Assembly: GCA_034440635.1 (NCBI GenBank)
Contig: JAOTON010000321.1
Coordinates: 472,501-536,500, forward strand
Direction of reading: 5' to 3'
Origin: Lepas anatifera
Taxonomy: Eukaryota; Arthropoda; Thecostraca; Lepadidae
Length of the DNA stretch: 64,000 nt
Below the pieces are notes generated by a model that did no database searches, had not been told where the DNA came from, and was given only the letters and a program-made list of their open reading frames with translations. Position 1 is the first letter of the stretch, and each line of letters starts with the position of its first letter. Of the stretch, positions 33,502 to 44,941 are shown in pieces. The position numbers were made by a program, and so were the translations under genes.

Positions 33502-34185
33502 ATGTACATATACATCAGCTATAAAAATACCATTATTGAGACCAGTGCTTGAAATACCGGCCATAATAATTCACATTTAAGAAGCATTAAATTGTAAAAT
33601 ATCAAATACGCCGATCCTGGCGCACATTCCTTATTCTGATTTCCGTAATTTTAATAAATTCTGCCCACTGATGGGGCCCAAAGGGAGACTTTTCAGCCGT
33701 TTGCTATACCAGTCACAACGTTAAAGCAATGTTCACGTACCAACTTACTCGATAAATCAGATAATAATAATTTTTACTAGCTAGAACGATAAGATTTTCG
33801 CAGTAACCTTACAGCACTTACTTCAAGTTGGAACCAACAGTTTGGCAGTAGAAAGCAAAGTTTTCCCTCTGGGTAAAGGGAGACGGAGGGGAAGACCCTT
33901 GCTTCTACAGAGGGAAAACTTTCCTTCGTTTCCGCTCCCTTTGCAGGCCTATCTTTGCCGCGCTCCTGTATAGAAACTATTTTGAATATTCAAAAATGAA
34001 TGCCAGATTCATAAAATTCAGGAGCTTCTTATTGTGATGAATCTATTTTTGTAGCCATGCCGTGCTATACAACGTCTTGGGAGGGGTAATCTTTTCGAGG
34101 ATTTTCTCATGATGCCCACATGTTGAAAAAATCCCCCCCACGCCTGTGTGACGTCATCCCATTCATTGCCAATTGGGACCCCCCT
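33169..34185. other. No gene seen; internal duplication and microsatellite
   Basis: Two diverged copies of one sequence (about 33168-33345 and 33995-34180, both starting AAAATGAATGCCAG and containing GACGTCA) flank a (TA)n/(TG)n microsatellite at 33454-33500. This is the right end of the 24 kb insertion. Confidence 0.45.
33454..33500. repeat. (TA)n(TG)n microsatellite
   Basis: TA tract passing into TGTGTGTG. Confidence 0.9.
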
Positions 34186-35630
34186 GGCCAAGACCAGCTG
34201 AGAGGCCACGAGATGAGCTCAAGGGGAACCAGATTAGCTTCACCCGTACAATTATTGGCGACGATGAGGCATTAGGTGGACACCTACCAGGTGCCCATAC
34301 TCTTCCCGGGTGCTTGGAAAGGCGACAGAATGCCATAGCTGACCGAAAAAGGTATTAAATTGTCCAACAAATCGCTACATGCGGTTCAGTTACATTTCGT
34401 TTTAACGGCGTAGGGCACTAAATTTCGAGCGGCACGGCCCAAATTGGGTACACCACCTGGACATCAAAAGGGCACCCCGGCAGTGATGGGGGCACGTGCC
34501 CCCTGTGCCCCCTGGCTGCACCCCTGGACAGTAGATAAAGTCCGGGAGGCATTAAATAAGCTCAGGGGGCCCCAATCAGCTCAAGGGGCACCAAAACAGC
34601 TAATAGGGCACCAGGCAAGCTCGGAGGCATCGGACTAACTCAAAGGGTATTATATAGGTTCAGAAGGCTCAATTATTTTCTCAAGGGGGGCACCAGATTG
34701 ACTACAAGGGCACCAGATCAGCTCAGAGGGCACATGATTAGCTCCAGGGGGCACCAGATGAGCTCCGCTCGTACGATTATTGGCGACGATGAGGCATTAT
34801 CTGGAAACGGATTATGTGCCCATACTCTTCCCGGGTGTTTGGAAAGGCGACAGAATTCCCCAGCTGACTAAAAGAGGCACTTAATTATCAAACAGTAGTT
34901 GAAATTGCTAAATGTTCTCTAGTTCCATCTAGGTTCAACGGCCTAGGGCACTAAATTTCGAGCGGCATGGCCCAAACGGGGTACACCACCTGGCAATCAA
35001 AAGGGCACCCGGCACCGATGGGGGCACATGCCCCCTGTGCCCCCTGGCTGCGCCCCTGGACAGTAAACTCCGGGAGGCATTAAATAAGTTCAAGGGCCCG
35101 GATCAGCCCAAGAGACACTAAAACAGCTAATAGGACACCAGGCAAGCTCGGAGGCATCAGACTAACTCAGAGAGCATTATATAGGTTCAGAAGGCACAAT
35201 TATTTTCTCGAGGGGGGCACCAAATTGACTACGAGGGCATCAGATCAGCTCAGGGGGCATATGATCAGCTCCAGGGGCCAACACCAGCGCTCAGGGGGCA
35301 CCAGATGAGCTCAAGGGGCACCAGATTAGCTCCGCCCGTACGATTATTGGCGACGATGAGGCATTTTCTGGAAACAGATTATGTGCCTATACTCCTCCCG
35401 GGTGCTTGGAAAGGCGACAGAATGCCCTAACTGACCAAAAAGGCACTTAATTGTCAAACAATAGTTTAAATCGTTAAATGCAGTCTAGTTCCATCTAGGC
35501 TCAACGGCGTAGGGCACTAAAATTCGAGCGGCACGGCCCAAATAGGGTACACCACCTGACAATCAAAAGGGCACCCCGGCACCGATGGGGGGGCACGTGC
35601 CCCCTGTGCTCCCCCCTGGCTGCGCCCCTG
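34186..35630 (+). repeat. Right part of hAT-like copy 1: three higher-order units
   Basis: Three units of about 550 bp each end in CTGGCTGCRCCCCTG (34512-34526, 35044-35058, 35616-35630). Each combines a conserved block of about 330 bp with a few minisatellite units, so the terminal repeat has been duplicated in tandem. Confidence 0.75.
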
Positions 35631-35638
35631 ACCACGGA

Positions 35639-36165
35639 AGAAGAAAAAACAAGTTGATGACCATGATCTCTCTAGCTAAAAATACGATACAATCATATTT
35701 CCATCAAAGTACAAATATATAGGTACAATCAATCCAAGTACAGTACAAGGATAGGCTGGATAGCAAGGGGAGAAGCGGGACAACTTGTCCCAGTTCTCCC
35801 CAACCCGCCATTTTTTCAGAATTGCGATGTCAGCAAAATTAAAACCCCTTTCGTTGTTCGAAGCTGGGACAGATCGATGGAGAATGCGACACCAACTTTA
35901 TTGCACCAAAATAAAGAACTTTTCGGTTGCATATTTAACAGAACATCCACTCAAGAAAACGTAAAAATTAACTTTTAAGGAGCACTCACCTCTCGCTTCC
36001 AGCACCCACCGGAAAAGGAAGTTGACGCCCTAGTGATGTGCAGCGGCACGTATAGTGCGGAAATCAGCTGAAAATTATATTTTTGGCTCACTCGTGGATT
36101 CAATAATGGGGGTGTCCCACTTCTCCTGCGTCCCAGTTCTCATCACTCTCTCCTACCTGTACGAG
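35639..36165. other. No gene seen
   Basis: Contains GGGGAGAAGCGGGACAACTT near 35769 with its reverse complement motif nearby, but no coding region or known element. Confidence 0.4.
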
Positions 36166-36954
36166 TCGTGATTAATCCTCTGAATGCGGAACTGCGGTGG
36201 GTAGTTCAAGCTCAGAATTGAAGCAGAAAGGAAATGGCGCGATTCCACCAACGTGTAAGCTGTAGTAAAAACATACCTTCCTCCATCATAGAAACACACC
36301 CAAACAAAAATCAGAAGAATAAATACCTTCATCTAGGGTAGTTTAATCATTCAAGAACTTGTTTTAATCTATTGGCAGGATTGTTTCACCACAGGAGAGT
36401 GAAACTATTCTTGGGGCAGTTTGTGAGTTCCATAGAAATACTCTGAGGTGATACATTTACACTTTTGCATTTTTAGTAAGAATGGAACTGCACTGTGCTA
36501 AAATGAAATAGTGATTAATTTACCGCATGCGTGTAATATTACACCTTTTCTTCTAATATTAAGCTGGATGTCGGAATATATTTACCAAGAATTCTAAACA
36601 AATTCTTGATAATGGGGTAATTTTAGGAGCAGACAAATTGAAATTCTACGCTTGAGGTGTTGTTTTTTTCAGTGTATTTCTATGGAACTCGCAAACTGCC
36701 TCAAGAATAGTCTTACTCTCCTGTGGTGAAACAATTCTGCCAATAGATTAAAACGAGACATTTGCTAATTTAACTACGCTAAAGTAATGTTTTCATTCCT
36801 CTGATTTTCATTTGAGTGTTTCTTTGATATCAGAAGGTATTTTTTACTACAACAAACACGTGGGTGGAACCGTGCCATTTTGTTTTCGCTAAAGTTCTGA
36901 GTTTGAACCACCGCGTTGCAGTTCTGCATTCCACAGAGTGTTGATCACGACGCG
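36166..36954. mobile_element. Palindromic (foldback) element, family P2
   Basis: Arms of about 380 bp (36166-36440 and 36665-36954) are imperfect inverted repeats, from the outer CGAGTCGTGATTAA/TTGATCACGACGCG to the inner CAGTTTGTGAGTTCCATAGA. No transposase. It differs in sequence from family P1. Confidence 0.65.
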
Positions 36955-37172
36955 TGGAGGTTAGTCTAATCGTGGAGAAGAAACGAAGATTAAATCATTC
37001 TAGCTAAGTGCAACAAATAGCAAAGAGCTTTTGAATTGCCTCAATGGGCCTGATATGAATCGTTTATATACCTATCTTTGTCCGGCATCCAGGGCGTCGT
37101 CAAGGATTTTCTACAAGAGCCCGGATCCACAGTGGTGAGGTAGTGATAACCTATATTTTCACTTGAATTTAA

Positions 37173-37965
37173 CACGCGCATTGACGGGGGCGGTACCCGC
37201 CCCCTCGTTTTCGAAGAGAAAAACGCGGCGCGTAGCGCCGCCGTACTTGTGTACCTTTTCCCTCATCATTTTACAACTTCTGTGAAAATTTTAAGGTTAG
37301 GTCATCTCAGGTAGGTCACCAGTACAGGTCAAGTGACCCAACCTCAAAAAGTTTAAGATAGCATAGTCGGAGGAGGGTGAACTTATCCGATTGAAACTCA
37401 TATCACATAATGGCCCCACCGAGTTCTCTAAAATATGTTCCGGTATTTTTGATATCGATGACCCAGGTCAGGTACAGGCATACCTCTCCATTGGAAATAC
37501 ATGGGAAAATGGTTTACGGAATAACTCAGTAACGGATGGTGATAGAGCATTTATTTTAGCTGCATTAGACTCGCCTAGGCTTTGCGGTTCTAATGATATG
37601 CATTTTATATAATTTGACCCTGACCTGACCTCAGTCAGGTCAATCCTTGATTTGACCTAGAAGGTCAAATTATATATCATTCGATTCGGCTTGCTAAGAG
37701 AATTCATATAGTTTAAGTCGTTTTGCTCTATCTTTACTTGTTCAGATGTAATGGCCGAAAACTGAATTTACATGTTATCCCTATGACGGGCATTTTTGAC
37801 CTCTCGTGACCTTAAATGTGACCTGACAAAAAATGGTTCAATGTTTTCATGGGGATGGGCAGCCTAACGCCGTTTACCGTTTTTCCTACCTACCGTGGTT
37901 CTCAGATCTTAGGGGCGGGTACCCCCCCCGTCAATGCGAAGGTGGCTCAGACCCCCGTAACGCTG
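37173..37965. mobile_element. Family C TTAA element, copy 2 (inverted)
   Basis: TTAA at 37169-37172 and 37966-37969. The left end is CACGCGCATTGACGGGGG. The sequence is the reverse complement of 2854-3693, with the right end more diverged (CCCCCGTAACGCTG). AGGTCA/TGACCT hexamers are again dense. Confidence 0.78.
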
Positions 37966-38529
37966 TTAACATATCCAATAGTATTCCAGCACAAATATCG
38001 AATGTGTCCCTTTCCAAACAGTAAAGGGATTTCAATTCCCCTCCCCACCCCCGTAGCGATACTTTTGTTAGCCACTCTCGGGATATAGATGGGTCATTCC
38101 AGGACAAATCGTCCAGGCACGAAAAAGTCCAACATGACCCACTCCTCAGATTTCCACCAAACTTTGACTCAAGGCCCTCTATACAAAGCAACAATTGGGC
38201 CTATTTTCAGGTCAAAAGGTGAAAGAGGTCACCAGATAGAGGTCATGAAGTTTTCAAAGCTAACCTAACCATTGAATCAGAAATAATTTCATCTCTTAAA
38301 AGTGGCTGATCTAAATTAATTTGTATGGATATCGCTGGATAGAAGTTACCTACATCGGTTCAGATAAGAAAACATAAAAACTTTTCCTTCAGGTCAGGTT
38401 TTGACCTCGTGACCTTGTGACGTCCTCTTTAAATTTAAAATAAAAATGATTGAAGGCTGATTCAAATATTGTTCCAGACTAGAGGGAAAATTTAAGGTAC
38501 CTATTTCAATTATTAAAAGTAATTATAAA
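37966..38529. other. No gene seen
   Basis: Unique A+T-rich sequence with several GGTCA motifs. No domain recognised. Confidence 0.4.
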
Positions 38530-39100
38530 AACAAATAATGAAAACTCTCCGTTGCAGTGTATGTTTTTAGAGTGTATATTAATCAGCCTAATCAGAGTAA
38601 ACTGACCTCAAACGCTCGATGAGAATAGACTGGGTCGTTTTTTAATCGGTGTTTCTTTTCAGCAGCAATGTAATATTGAACGCGGGTTCATTTTGCACCT
38701 TGCAAATATTTTTCTACGCCAGGAATTTCACATTTTAATCTATTTTTACTCCCTCACTTCCAGTTTACACTGTTCCGGTTTAGCTGACCATCTTTTTACT
38801 CCAGTGGTATAATAATATTCCCTCAAAACACACGCATTTTTGCATTACATCGGTGTAAAATGGGTTGTGCAATAATGCTGGAAAGAGGAGTTGATTTTGG
38901 CACCGTAAAAATAATCCTAAAAATGGCGTACTTTTTTGGTAGTTGATATTTTCATCACCCACGGGAAGGGGTTTTATTATTCCTGCTTCATGGCATTTTA
39001 CGTTTCTCAATCTAAAAATATCGGGTTTAAAGTATTCACGGAAAGAAGAGTGAATATTGGCACCGTAGAAAAAAACTAATTTCTGGCGTACTTTTTTCAG
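38530..39100. mobile_element. Single-arm copy of palindromic family P1
   Basis: Matches 1520-2040, including AATGGGTTGTGCAATAATGC and GTTGATTTTGGCACCGTA. The second arm is absent. Confidence 0.7.
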
Positions 39101-39240
39101 TGTATAGTGAGTTTACTGCACTCATTCTTTTTCTGTAAAGTTGATAAGTTGTTACTTGGCCTTTCTCATCGATTCATTTATGTTGAAAATTGGGGTAAAT
39201 CATATATTCTGCCACACCCCTTCGTCAGAATCATCAAACT

Positions 39241-39330
39241 GGCTCCCGATAAACATTTCCAACAGGGAAAGAGTAAGAGAAGCCATATGACCCTGACATA
39301 TGGTGCGTCGATAAGCCCCAAAAATTATTA
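39241..39330 (+). mobile_element. SINE tail fragment
   Basis: GGCTCCCGATAAACATTTCC, then CATATGACCCTGACATATGG, GTGCGTCGATAAGCCCC, matching the body of the SINE at 25176-25363. The tRNA head is gone. Confidence 0.7.
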
Positions 39331-40782
39331 ACCAGTTTTTGCACGACATTCCCAAGAGGATTTTGACAGCAACATCCACACATCATAGTAGGTATGTATG
39401 CAAGTAAAAGTCTGTCTCAATTTAGACTATAAACCACTTGCGCTCGATATTTTAGGAATTTACTTACCTTGCCACACTCATTAAGACAAATAAGAAAATA
39501 GTTTATCGGTCAAATATCTCAATTTTTTTCTTTTTGTCGTGTTTGGCCTCGCGATTTCTCCTGTTGGTACTTTCTTGGAATCTGGCCTTTTTTGGCCCTT
39601 TTTCTAGTAGCTGGCATCTAGGCTATTTTTGGTTTGTCCCTTGTATAAATATGACTTCTTTTGGCCTTCTCTGCTCTTGAAAAGATGCTCCAACACCGAA
39701 AAAAGAAAAAGAACAGCAGACAAAACTAGTATGGTTGTTAGAGGGAGGGACAGAACTTTGCAAAAATACGATAAAAAAATGACGGCCACCAAACACCGGA
39801 TGCAAGGCATGCAATACTATAGGCACTCTTTGGGTGAAAAGTTGGCGGCAAAGTGCATCCTCTGAGGCTCCACCCTCCCCAATTATCAAAAGCCTAGATC
39901 CACCACTGTTCGAGAGCAAAAATTCACAGTTCGAAAAACATGAAAAATATTAAGTGTTAGCGGGGTGTGGTGAGGCCAAGATAATTGATGATGCTAAAAC
40001 ATTTTCTGGTTCTGTGGATAAAATCATTTGATGGCCACGCGGGATTGGAAGGGCACTTCTGGCTTCCTATTAAATGGGTAGTGTACAAAAAAATACTGCG
40101 TCAAGTCAATATCAAACCGTCAACAATTAGTTTTAAACGGTGATACAGGTAGCTTCTCTGGTCGTTTTAGCCTCAAATCTGGGTTTTGTGGTAGTTATAT
40201 GGCCATTTTGTGAAAAATGACCCCTTTTTTGACGTTTTTATAACTCCGTTTGGCCTTTCTCCGCGGAAAAAACTGGCAGCCCTGAGCAGCATCTATAATC
40301 TTTAGAAGATAGAAGAACACAAAAATTGGGAAACATTCTTTAACACTGACGCCTCTAAGTTTTATTCCCCCCGCCTCCCCTCCAAATGGGGCTTGATCCC
40401 CTAAAGACACTATAATTGCCAGCACAAGAAATGCCCCCCACTGATTTTTCCTTAAAAAATGCCCTGCGTTTGGATAAAATCATGCAAACACTAAATGCAA
40501 ATTCACATTTCCTAAATGGAACCGCATTTCTAGTGGTTAGAATGTACGTGTCCCACGACAGAGTTTCTGATTCATATTTTAAAACTGGTGAAATTAGTCT
40601 CACCAGTAGTAAAAATCTCTAGATAAATTAACTCAACCTGGCCGGAATATCACAGAGCCACCAACATGTCTACCTACTATTATTTATATCCTAACAAGCA
40701 TTAACAGATTGGCCTAAATGCAGATATAAGACGACACCTTATCAGAGCAACAGCCTGTGACGAATTCCCGCCGAGGAATGCG
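39331..40782. other. No gene seen; one hAT-type terminus
   Basis: CCTAGATCCACCACTG at 39893-39908 resembles the end of hAT-type MITEs (reverse complement CAGTGGTGGATCTAGG). Its partner end was not found. Otherwise unique. Confidence 0.4.
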
Positions 40783-40862
40783 ATGGCCCGCAGTGTTGTG
40801 TGCATCGCTGCAGCTGCAGCTGTTGCTGTTGCCATAGCCGGTTGGACGGTCCGGCAGAGGGG
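40783..40862 (+). CDS. Possible first exon encoding a signal peptide
   Basis: ATG in good context (GCGATGG) opens MARSVVCIAAAAAVAVAIAG, a clear hydrophobic signal-peptide-like stretch, followed 7 codons later by GG|GTAAAT, a plausible donor. I could not join it in phase to the frames downstream, so the gene model is only a suggestion. Confidence 0.3.
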
Positions 40863-41019
40863 GTAAATCACCGGCCTGTCCCCGGGTCGGAGGGCCAGCC
40901 TGGCATTCCAACCCCAGGCGGCACTTACGCCAGACCAAGTGCGTGCTGCATGGTCGCCGCCTGGTCTGGCGGGCCTTCATTTACCTCAGGTGTAGACAAC
41001 ACACCCGTGAGGTGACCAG

Positions 41020-41182
41020 CAGTCGACCGGCGTGGCTACAGTCCAGAGGCTTACGTCTAAACTGTCTAAACCGACAGAGCTGTGGATCGACAGTTGGCGA
41101 GTGTACCGTCCCGGAGCCGATGTGTGGTTCGATTTGGTGCACGGTGGCGCTGCAGACTTTCAGCCACTGGCGGCGACGTAAC
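41020..41182 (+). CDS. Unrecognised possible exon
   Basis: The frame ending at TAA 41180-41182 contains ELWIDSWRVYRPGADVWFDL, which looks protein-like in composition. A possible donor GAC|GTAACG lies at its end. No family recognised. Confidence 0.25.
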
Positions 41183-41229
41183 GCTGGCTGGAGCGTGAGT
41201 TACGGTATCTCTGGTCAGGTACGGTAGCC

Positions 41230-41493
41230 GAAACCGGGCGCCCACGGGCCACCTTCTCAGCCGTGATTTACGCCAAAGACAGGAGGTGTTGTTATAATAC
41301 GCCTGATTGCCGGCGTAATTATAAAGCAGCTCGGCAGGCTGCATACCAGCCCCAACATAAACTGGCGATTGTGAGAAAGGACTGGCATCGGCCGCTGTCG
41401 GCCACGCTGGTATATAATGCAGGGAGCCGTTTTACAACGCAGGCCCCTTGTCGGCGCGATCGAGGAGCGTTTACAAGATTGCAGATGCATTGA
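41230..41493 (+). CDS. Unrecognised possible exon, cysteine-containing
   Basis: Encodes FSAVIYAKDRRCCYNTPDC followed by a basic segment and HRPLSATLVYNAGSRF, ending at TGA 41491-41493. GTACGGTAG just upstream could be an acceptor. It lies just after the frame at 41020 and may belong with it. No known domain. Confidence 0.25.
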   Translation, partial: ETGRPRATFSAVIYAKDRRCCYNTPDCRRNYKAARQAAYQPQHKLAIVRKDWHRPLSATLVYNAGSRFTTQAPCRRDRGAFTRLQMH

Positions 41494-42672
41494 CCCGAGC
41501 CCCCTTACTGAAGGTAAACTGACCAAATTGATTATCACACGCGATGGCGGTATATGCGACACATCCTGAACAGCAGAATTGGCTATCATTTGCCACCGTT
41601 TTTGTATAAGAGAAGATGAGCTGGGAAACGATGCTAGGATATCGTACAGACATCCGAGTGATCTGCATCTACTGAAAATGCTATTGCTTACAGGTCGATC
41701 CAGGATTTCCTGGCAAGTGTCCCCTCTCACCCCTTGTATCCGACTAGGTTATTAACTCTAGGTATACGCCTACTCTGTTAAGAATATTCAAATATAGAAC
41801 GAAAGGGAATATTCCAATAACGAATATGTAGCACAGAGGTAAGCATGGAACGATATTCTAGAGTTCTTCTAATTCCGCTCTACGTATGTTTGCCGCGTTC
41901 CATCAGGTACCCGAGTGTGGTGTACAATGAAACGTACCGTTTCGTCCCATTTCTTTTTCCTGGTATTTACGAAACAAGCATGCTCGGACTTACTGGGCAA
42001 TGTGTTTTAGTAGATGGAAAGCTCCAACCCGAAAAGGACTTGTGTATTAAGTCCCAACGAGCTTTATCCCAACACCCGAATTCAACATGTCTCTTCAAGC
42101 ATTTGCAGAAACGGTTTTCCCGTCCCATCCAGGATTGAATCTGGACAGTCCGTGTTTCCTCTCATCTTGTTCCCTATACCAGGTTGACTTCTAATGTACA
42201 TAAGTAAAGGGTAGTCAATTACCACATACCAAATACCACTACGTAGTCAACTACCAAATCACCTGCCAACCTTGGCGCCAAACCTACGACCACTAGTGCA
42301 CTCCAGCGCACTTTTGATCGATAAACATAGTGCTGCGCCTACCGAGATAGGTGCGCCAAAAAAACTTTGCAGGAGCATTCATCGCCCCTCTCCACCAGCC
42401 CACATTACCAAGACGCGCGTGCAAGGGGTCAAAAGGTCAGCGGGTTCATCTGTTTGCAGTAGCCTGATGAAGGTACTCAATAGTTCAGCTTTCAAAGTGA
42501 AGAAGACTATCTGGTCGTCGTTTGACGGACTTGCATTCGATCTCAATTGGTTTGCTTTCAAGTGGCTACAACTTGCTGATTACTCGCCCCGAAGAGCCGT
42601 CAAACCTGTCCGGCTCTCCCTGAAGCGTGACATCACAAATCACGTGGTGTGAGCTTCTGGATATTCAACCCC
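41494..42672. other. No gene seen
   Basis: Unique sequence. Frames at 41845-42138 and 42272-42652 show no recognisable family. Confidence 0.4.
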
Positions 42673-42676
42673 TTAA

Positions 42677-43468
42677 AGGGAGATACGCGAAAAATTATTA
42701 TTGTGGTTTCTTGCTATTTGAAAAATCCTGATAACGAAACTATCAATTATTATTGCATCTTCGGAAAAATTTTGGGAGGCCACTTACTTATTATCGAAAT
42801 AGGTTAACAGTTTCGATAAAATGCCAATCACTTACCCATACCCATACCCATCACTTACTTTTCCAAAACTATTTAAAGTTGAAAAGTAATGTTTCTTTAT
42901 AATACAAATGTCTGTTCTCCTGTATTTGTATTTGAATTAATTTTAAAAAGCTTTTAAAAACTACAAAATGAATTAGTTTGCCCTAGAAATGGAAAAAAAC
43001 ATAAATACTCAAGTCTTCAGCGGTTTCGTACCTCGGGTCTTGAGTCATTTTCTGCTTCGGCCCCAGGTTGACAAAACTTTTGCGTCAGATAGGTCACGTG
43101 ACCCCGGTTTGAGAATTCCTAGGCTTCTGATTGGTTAATTGTGATTTCTTTAAACCCTATATTTCTGTTTGAAAAAAGTTTTGGAATGCTGTTTTTCTAA
43201 AGTAATTTTTTCTGTAATAGTCCAAAGTTCTACATCACTGTTTAGGATAGATATGACCTAATTCTTAGAGAAATTGATAGCCTTAGCCGTGTGTACGTCA
43301 TATACATCGATATGAGGTGTACTGGTAAAGTCGTCTAGAAATGTTGACTTTGGGAGCAATTTTAAGGCATTTGCAGGCCGAATTCGCAAAAAATGAGAAT
43401 AGGACTTCTGAAACAACTTTTTGTAACCTTTTGACATAGCCAATAAAAATTGTTTCGCGTATCTCCCT
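42677..43468. mobile_element. TTAA-flanked element (family A, copy 2)
   Basis: TTAA at 42673-42676 and 43469-43472, ends AGGGAGATACGCGAAA in inverted orientation. It matches 4-731 throughout, with about 60 extra bases. Non-coding. Confidence 0.88.
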
Positions 43469-43739
43469 TTAAGGGCTAAACATATGCCTACGCATACGTA
43501 GGAATATCTTTTGCATGAACGTCTAAAGATGCTTCACATCTATCACCTATTGCGGATGAATACGAAAATAACTATGCGAAATGTATCTAACGGCAAATAA
43601 TACATTTCTGTCAGGTTACTGTCACTATTCTGTCACTATTACTCCCAACCTAAAATAACTATAGGTAAAAACGTTATCACACACGTTTGGAAAATGTGAG
43701 AAAGTGACTAATTAATTACTAAGTAGAAACCACCTTTAA

Positions 43740-44187
43740 AGGGAATGTGGCACCTTGGTAGAATCCTGGAATTTAGTGTAATTAGGCATACTCTTATTAA
43801 AAAATAGTGAAACCACTCACGATTTCTCTGAAAAATGTACAATAAGCTCAATATTTGGTTTTTAAAAATCCTCCTCTAGAAAAAGAAATAAATATCAGAC
43901 TGTGGATGATGTCACGATCTGGCAACCACTACCATACTTGAAACGCTTCAAGGGCTTCGATTGGCTGATGCTCATCGCGACGTCAATATATGTCGTCACA
44001 CCAGTAGCTCACAACAATGGCCGCCGGCGACGGGGGCTGAGGGGGGCTGGTGTCAGGTAGCTTTTAGCTTTTTCTACGGAAATATCGAGTTCCAAGACAA
44101 ATGAAATATGGAGTACCGGGTTTTCCGACCTGCTTTACAACTTGACTATCTCAGTTAAAATCACGTTGTGAAGGTGCCACATTCCCT
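43740..44187. mobile_element. TTAA-flanked MITE (family D, copy 2, inverted)
   Basis: TTAA at 43736-43739 and 44188-44191, ends AGGGAATGTGGCACCTT. Reverse complement of 23891-24341. The following hAT element used a target overlapping its right TTAA. Confidence 0.87.
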
Positions 44188-44760
44188 TTAAGGAGGCAGG
44201 GGCGCAGCCAGGGGGGCACAGGGGGCACGTGCCCCCCATCGTTGCCAGGGTGCCCTTTTGATTGCCAGATGGTGTACCCTCTTTGGGCCGTGCCGCTCGA
44301 AATTTAGTACCCTACGCCGTTGAGCCTAGATGAAACTAGACTGCATTTAGCGATTTAAACTATTGTTTGACAATTAAGTGCCTTTTGGTCAGTTAGGGCA
44401 TTCTGTTGCCTTTCCAAGCACCCGGGAAGAGTATAGGCACGTAATCTGTTTCCAGATAATGCCTCATCGTCGCCAAAAATCGTGCGGGCGAAGCTAATAT
44501 GGTGCCCCTTGAGCTCATCTGGTGCCCCCTGAGCGTTGGTATTGGCCCCTGGAGCTGATCATGTGCCCTCTGAGCTGATCTGATGCCCTCGTAGTCAATC
44601 TGGTGCCCCCCCTGAGAAAATAATTGTGCCTTCTGAACCTATACAATGCTCTCTAAGTCAGTTTGATGCCTCCGAGCTTGCCTGGTGCCCTATTAGCTGT
44701 TTTAGTGCCCCTTGAGCTGATCCGGGCCCCTGAACTTATTTAATGCCTCCTGTAGTTTAT

Positions 44761-44930
44761 TGTTACGTTGTCGGAGGCGAGAGGAAGACTGCGTCGGGAC
44801 CAACTGTGTATTCCAATTTTAGACCTAGTTATATATCTTCGCTCAAGCCAACGAAACGGGTTGCTGGCATAAACACAGACACTCGTGACACACATTCTGA
44901 TTTTAGGACTAGACTAAACACTCTACAACA
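44761..44930 (-). repeat. 3' LTR
   Basis: 170 bp, TG...CA on the written strand. Contains TATATAAC on the minus strand as a TATA-box candidate. It reads the same as the other LTR. Confidence 0.88.
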
Positions 44931-44941
44931 TCCCCTTCCTT
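44931..44941 (-). promoter_or_regulatory. Polypurine tract
   Basis: On the minus strand AAGGAAGGGGA directly precedes the 3' LTR, the expected plus-strand primer for reverse transcription. It fixes the element's orientation. Confidence 0.75.

Larger units (their letters stand above)
9732..34185. mobile_element. 24.45 kb insertion bordered by GGCCAAGACC; candidate giant P-type element
   Basis: GGCCAAGACC occurs at 9722-9731 and again at 34186-34195, and removing the sequence between restores the continuous hAT/minisatellite sequence seen on the opposite strand near 49800. The insert contains a THAP/P-element transposase gene. P elements duplicate 8 bp and favour targets resembling GGCCAGAC, so a P-type origin is attractive. 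Against this, I see no convincing terminal inverted repeat. Both ends instead carry the same motif in direct orientation (CCCCCACGCCTATGTGACGT and CCCCCACGCCTGTGTGACGT). Much of the bulk is later nested insertions. Confidence 0.5.
7229..35630 (+). mobile_element. hAT-like element, copy 1, split by a 24.45 kb insertion
   Basis: The left terminus CAGGGGCGCAGCCAGAG begins at 7229. The right terminus is CTGGCTGCGCCCCTG at 35616-35630. The element's own parts are 7229-9731 and 34186-35630, about 3.9 kb, matching the roughly 4.2 kb of the second copy (44197-56718), which shows the uninterrupted join. No transposase is recognisable; the 224-codon minus-strand frame at 7100-7774 is not hAT. The flanks ACAACGGT and ACCACGGA agree in only six of eight positions, so the target duplication here is eroded. 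hAT assignment rests on the termini and on the perfect 8-bp duplication of copy 2. Confidence 0.7.

Noticed and set aside
9732..34185. Polinton/Maverick as an explanation of the 24 kb insertion
   Set aside because: No DNA polymerase B, integrase, ATPase or capsid gene is visible, the border repeat is longer than 6 bp, and no long terminal inverted repeats are seen.
42272..42652. 126-codon plus-strand frame
   Set aside because: No recognisable domain or splice context, and it stops just before a TTAA element.
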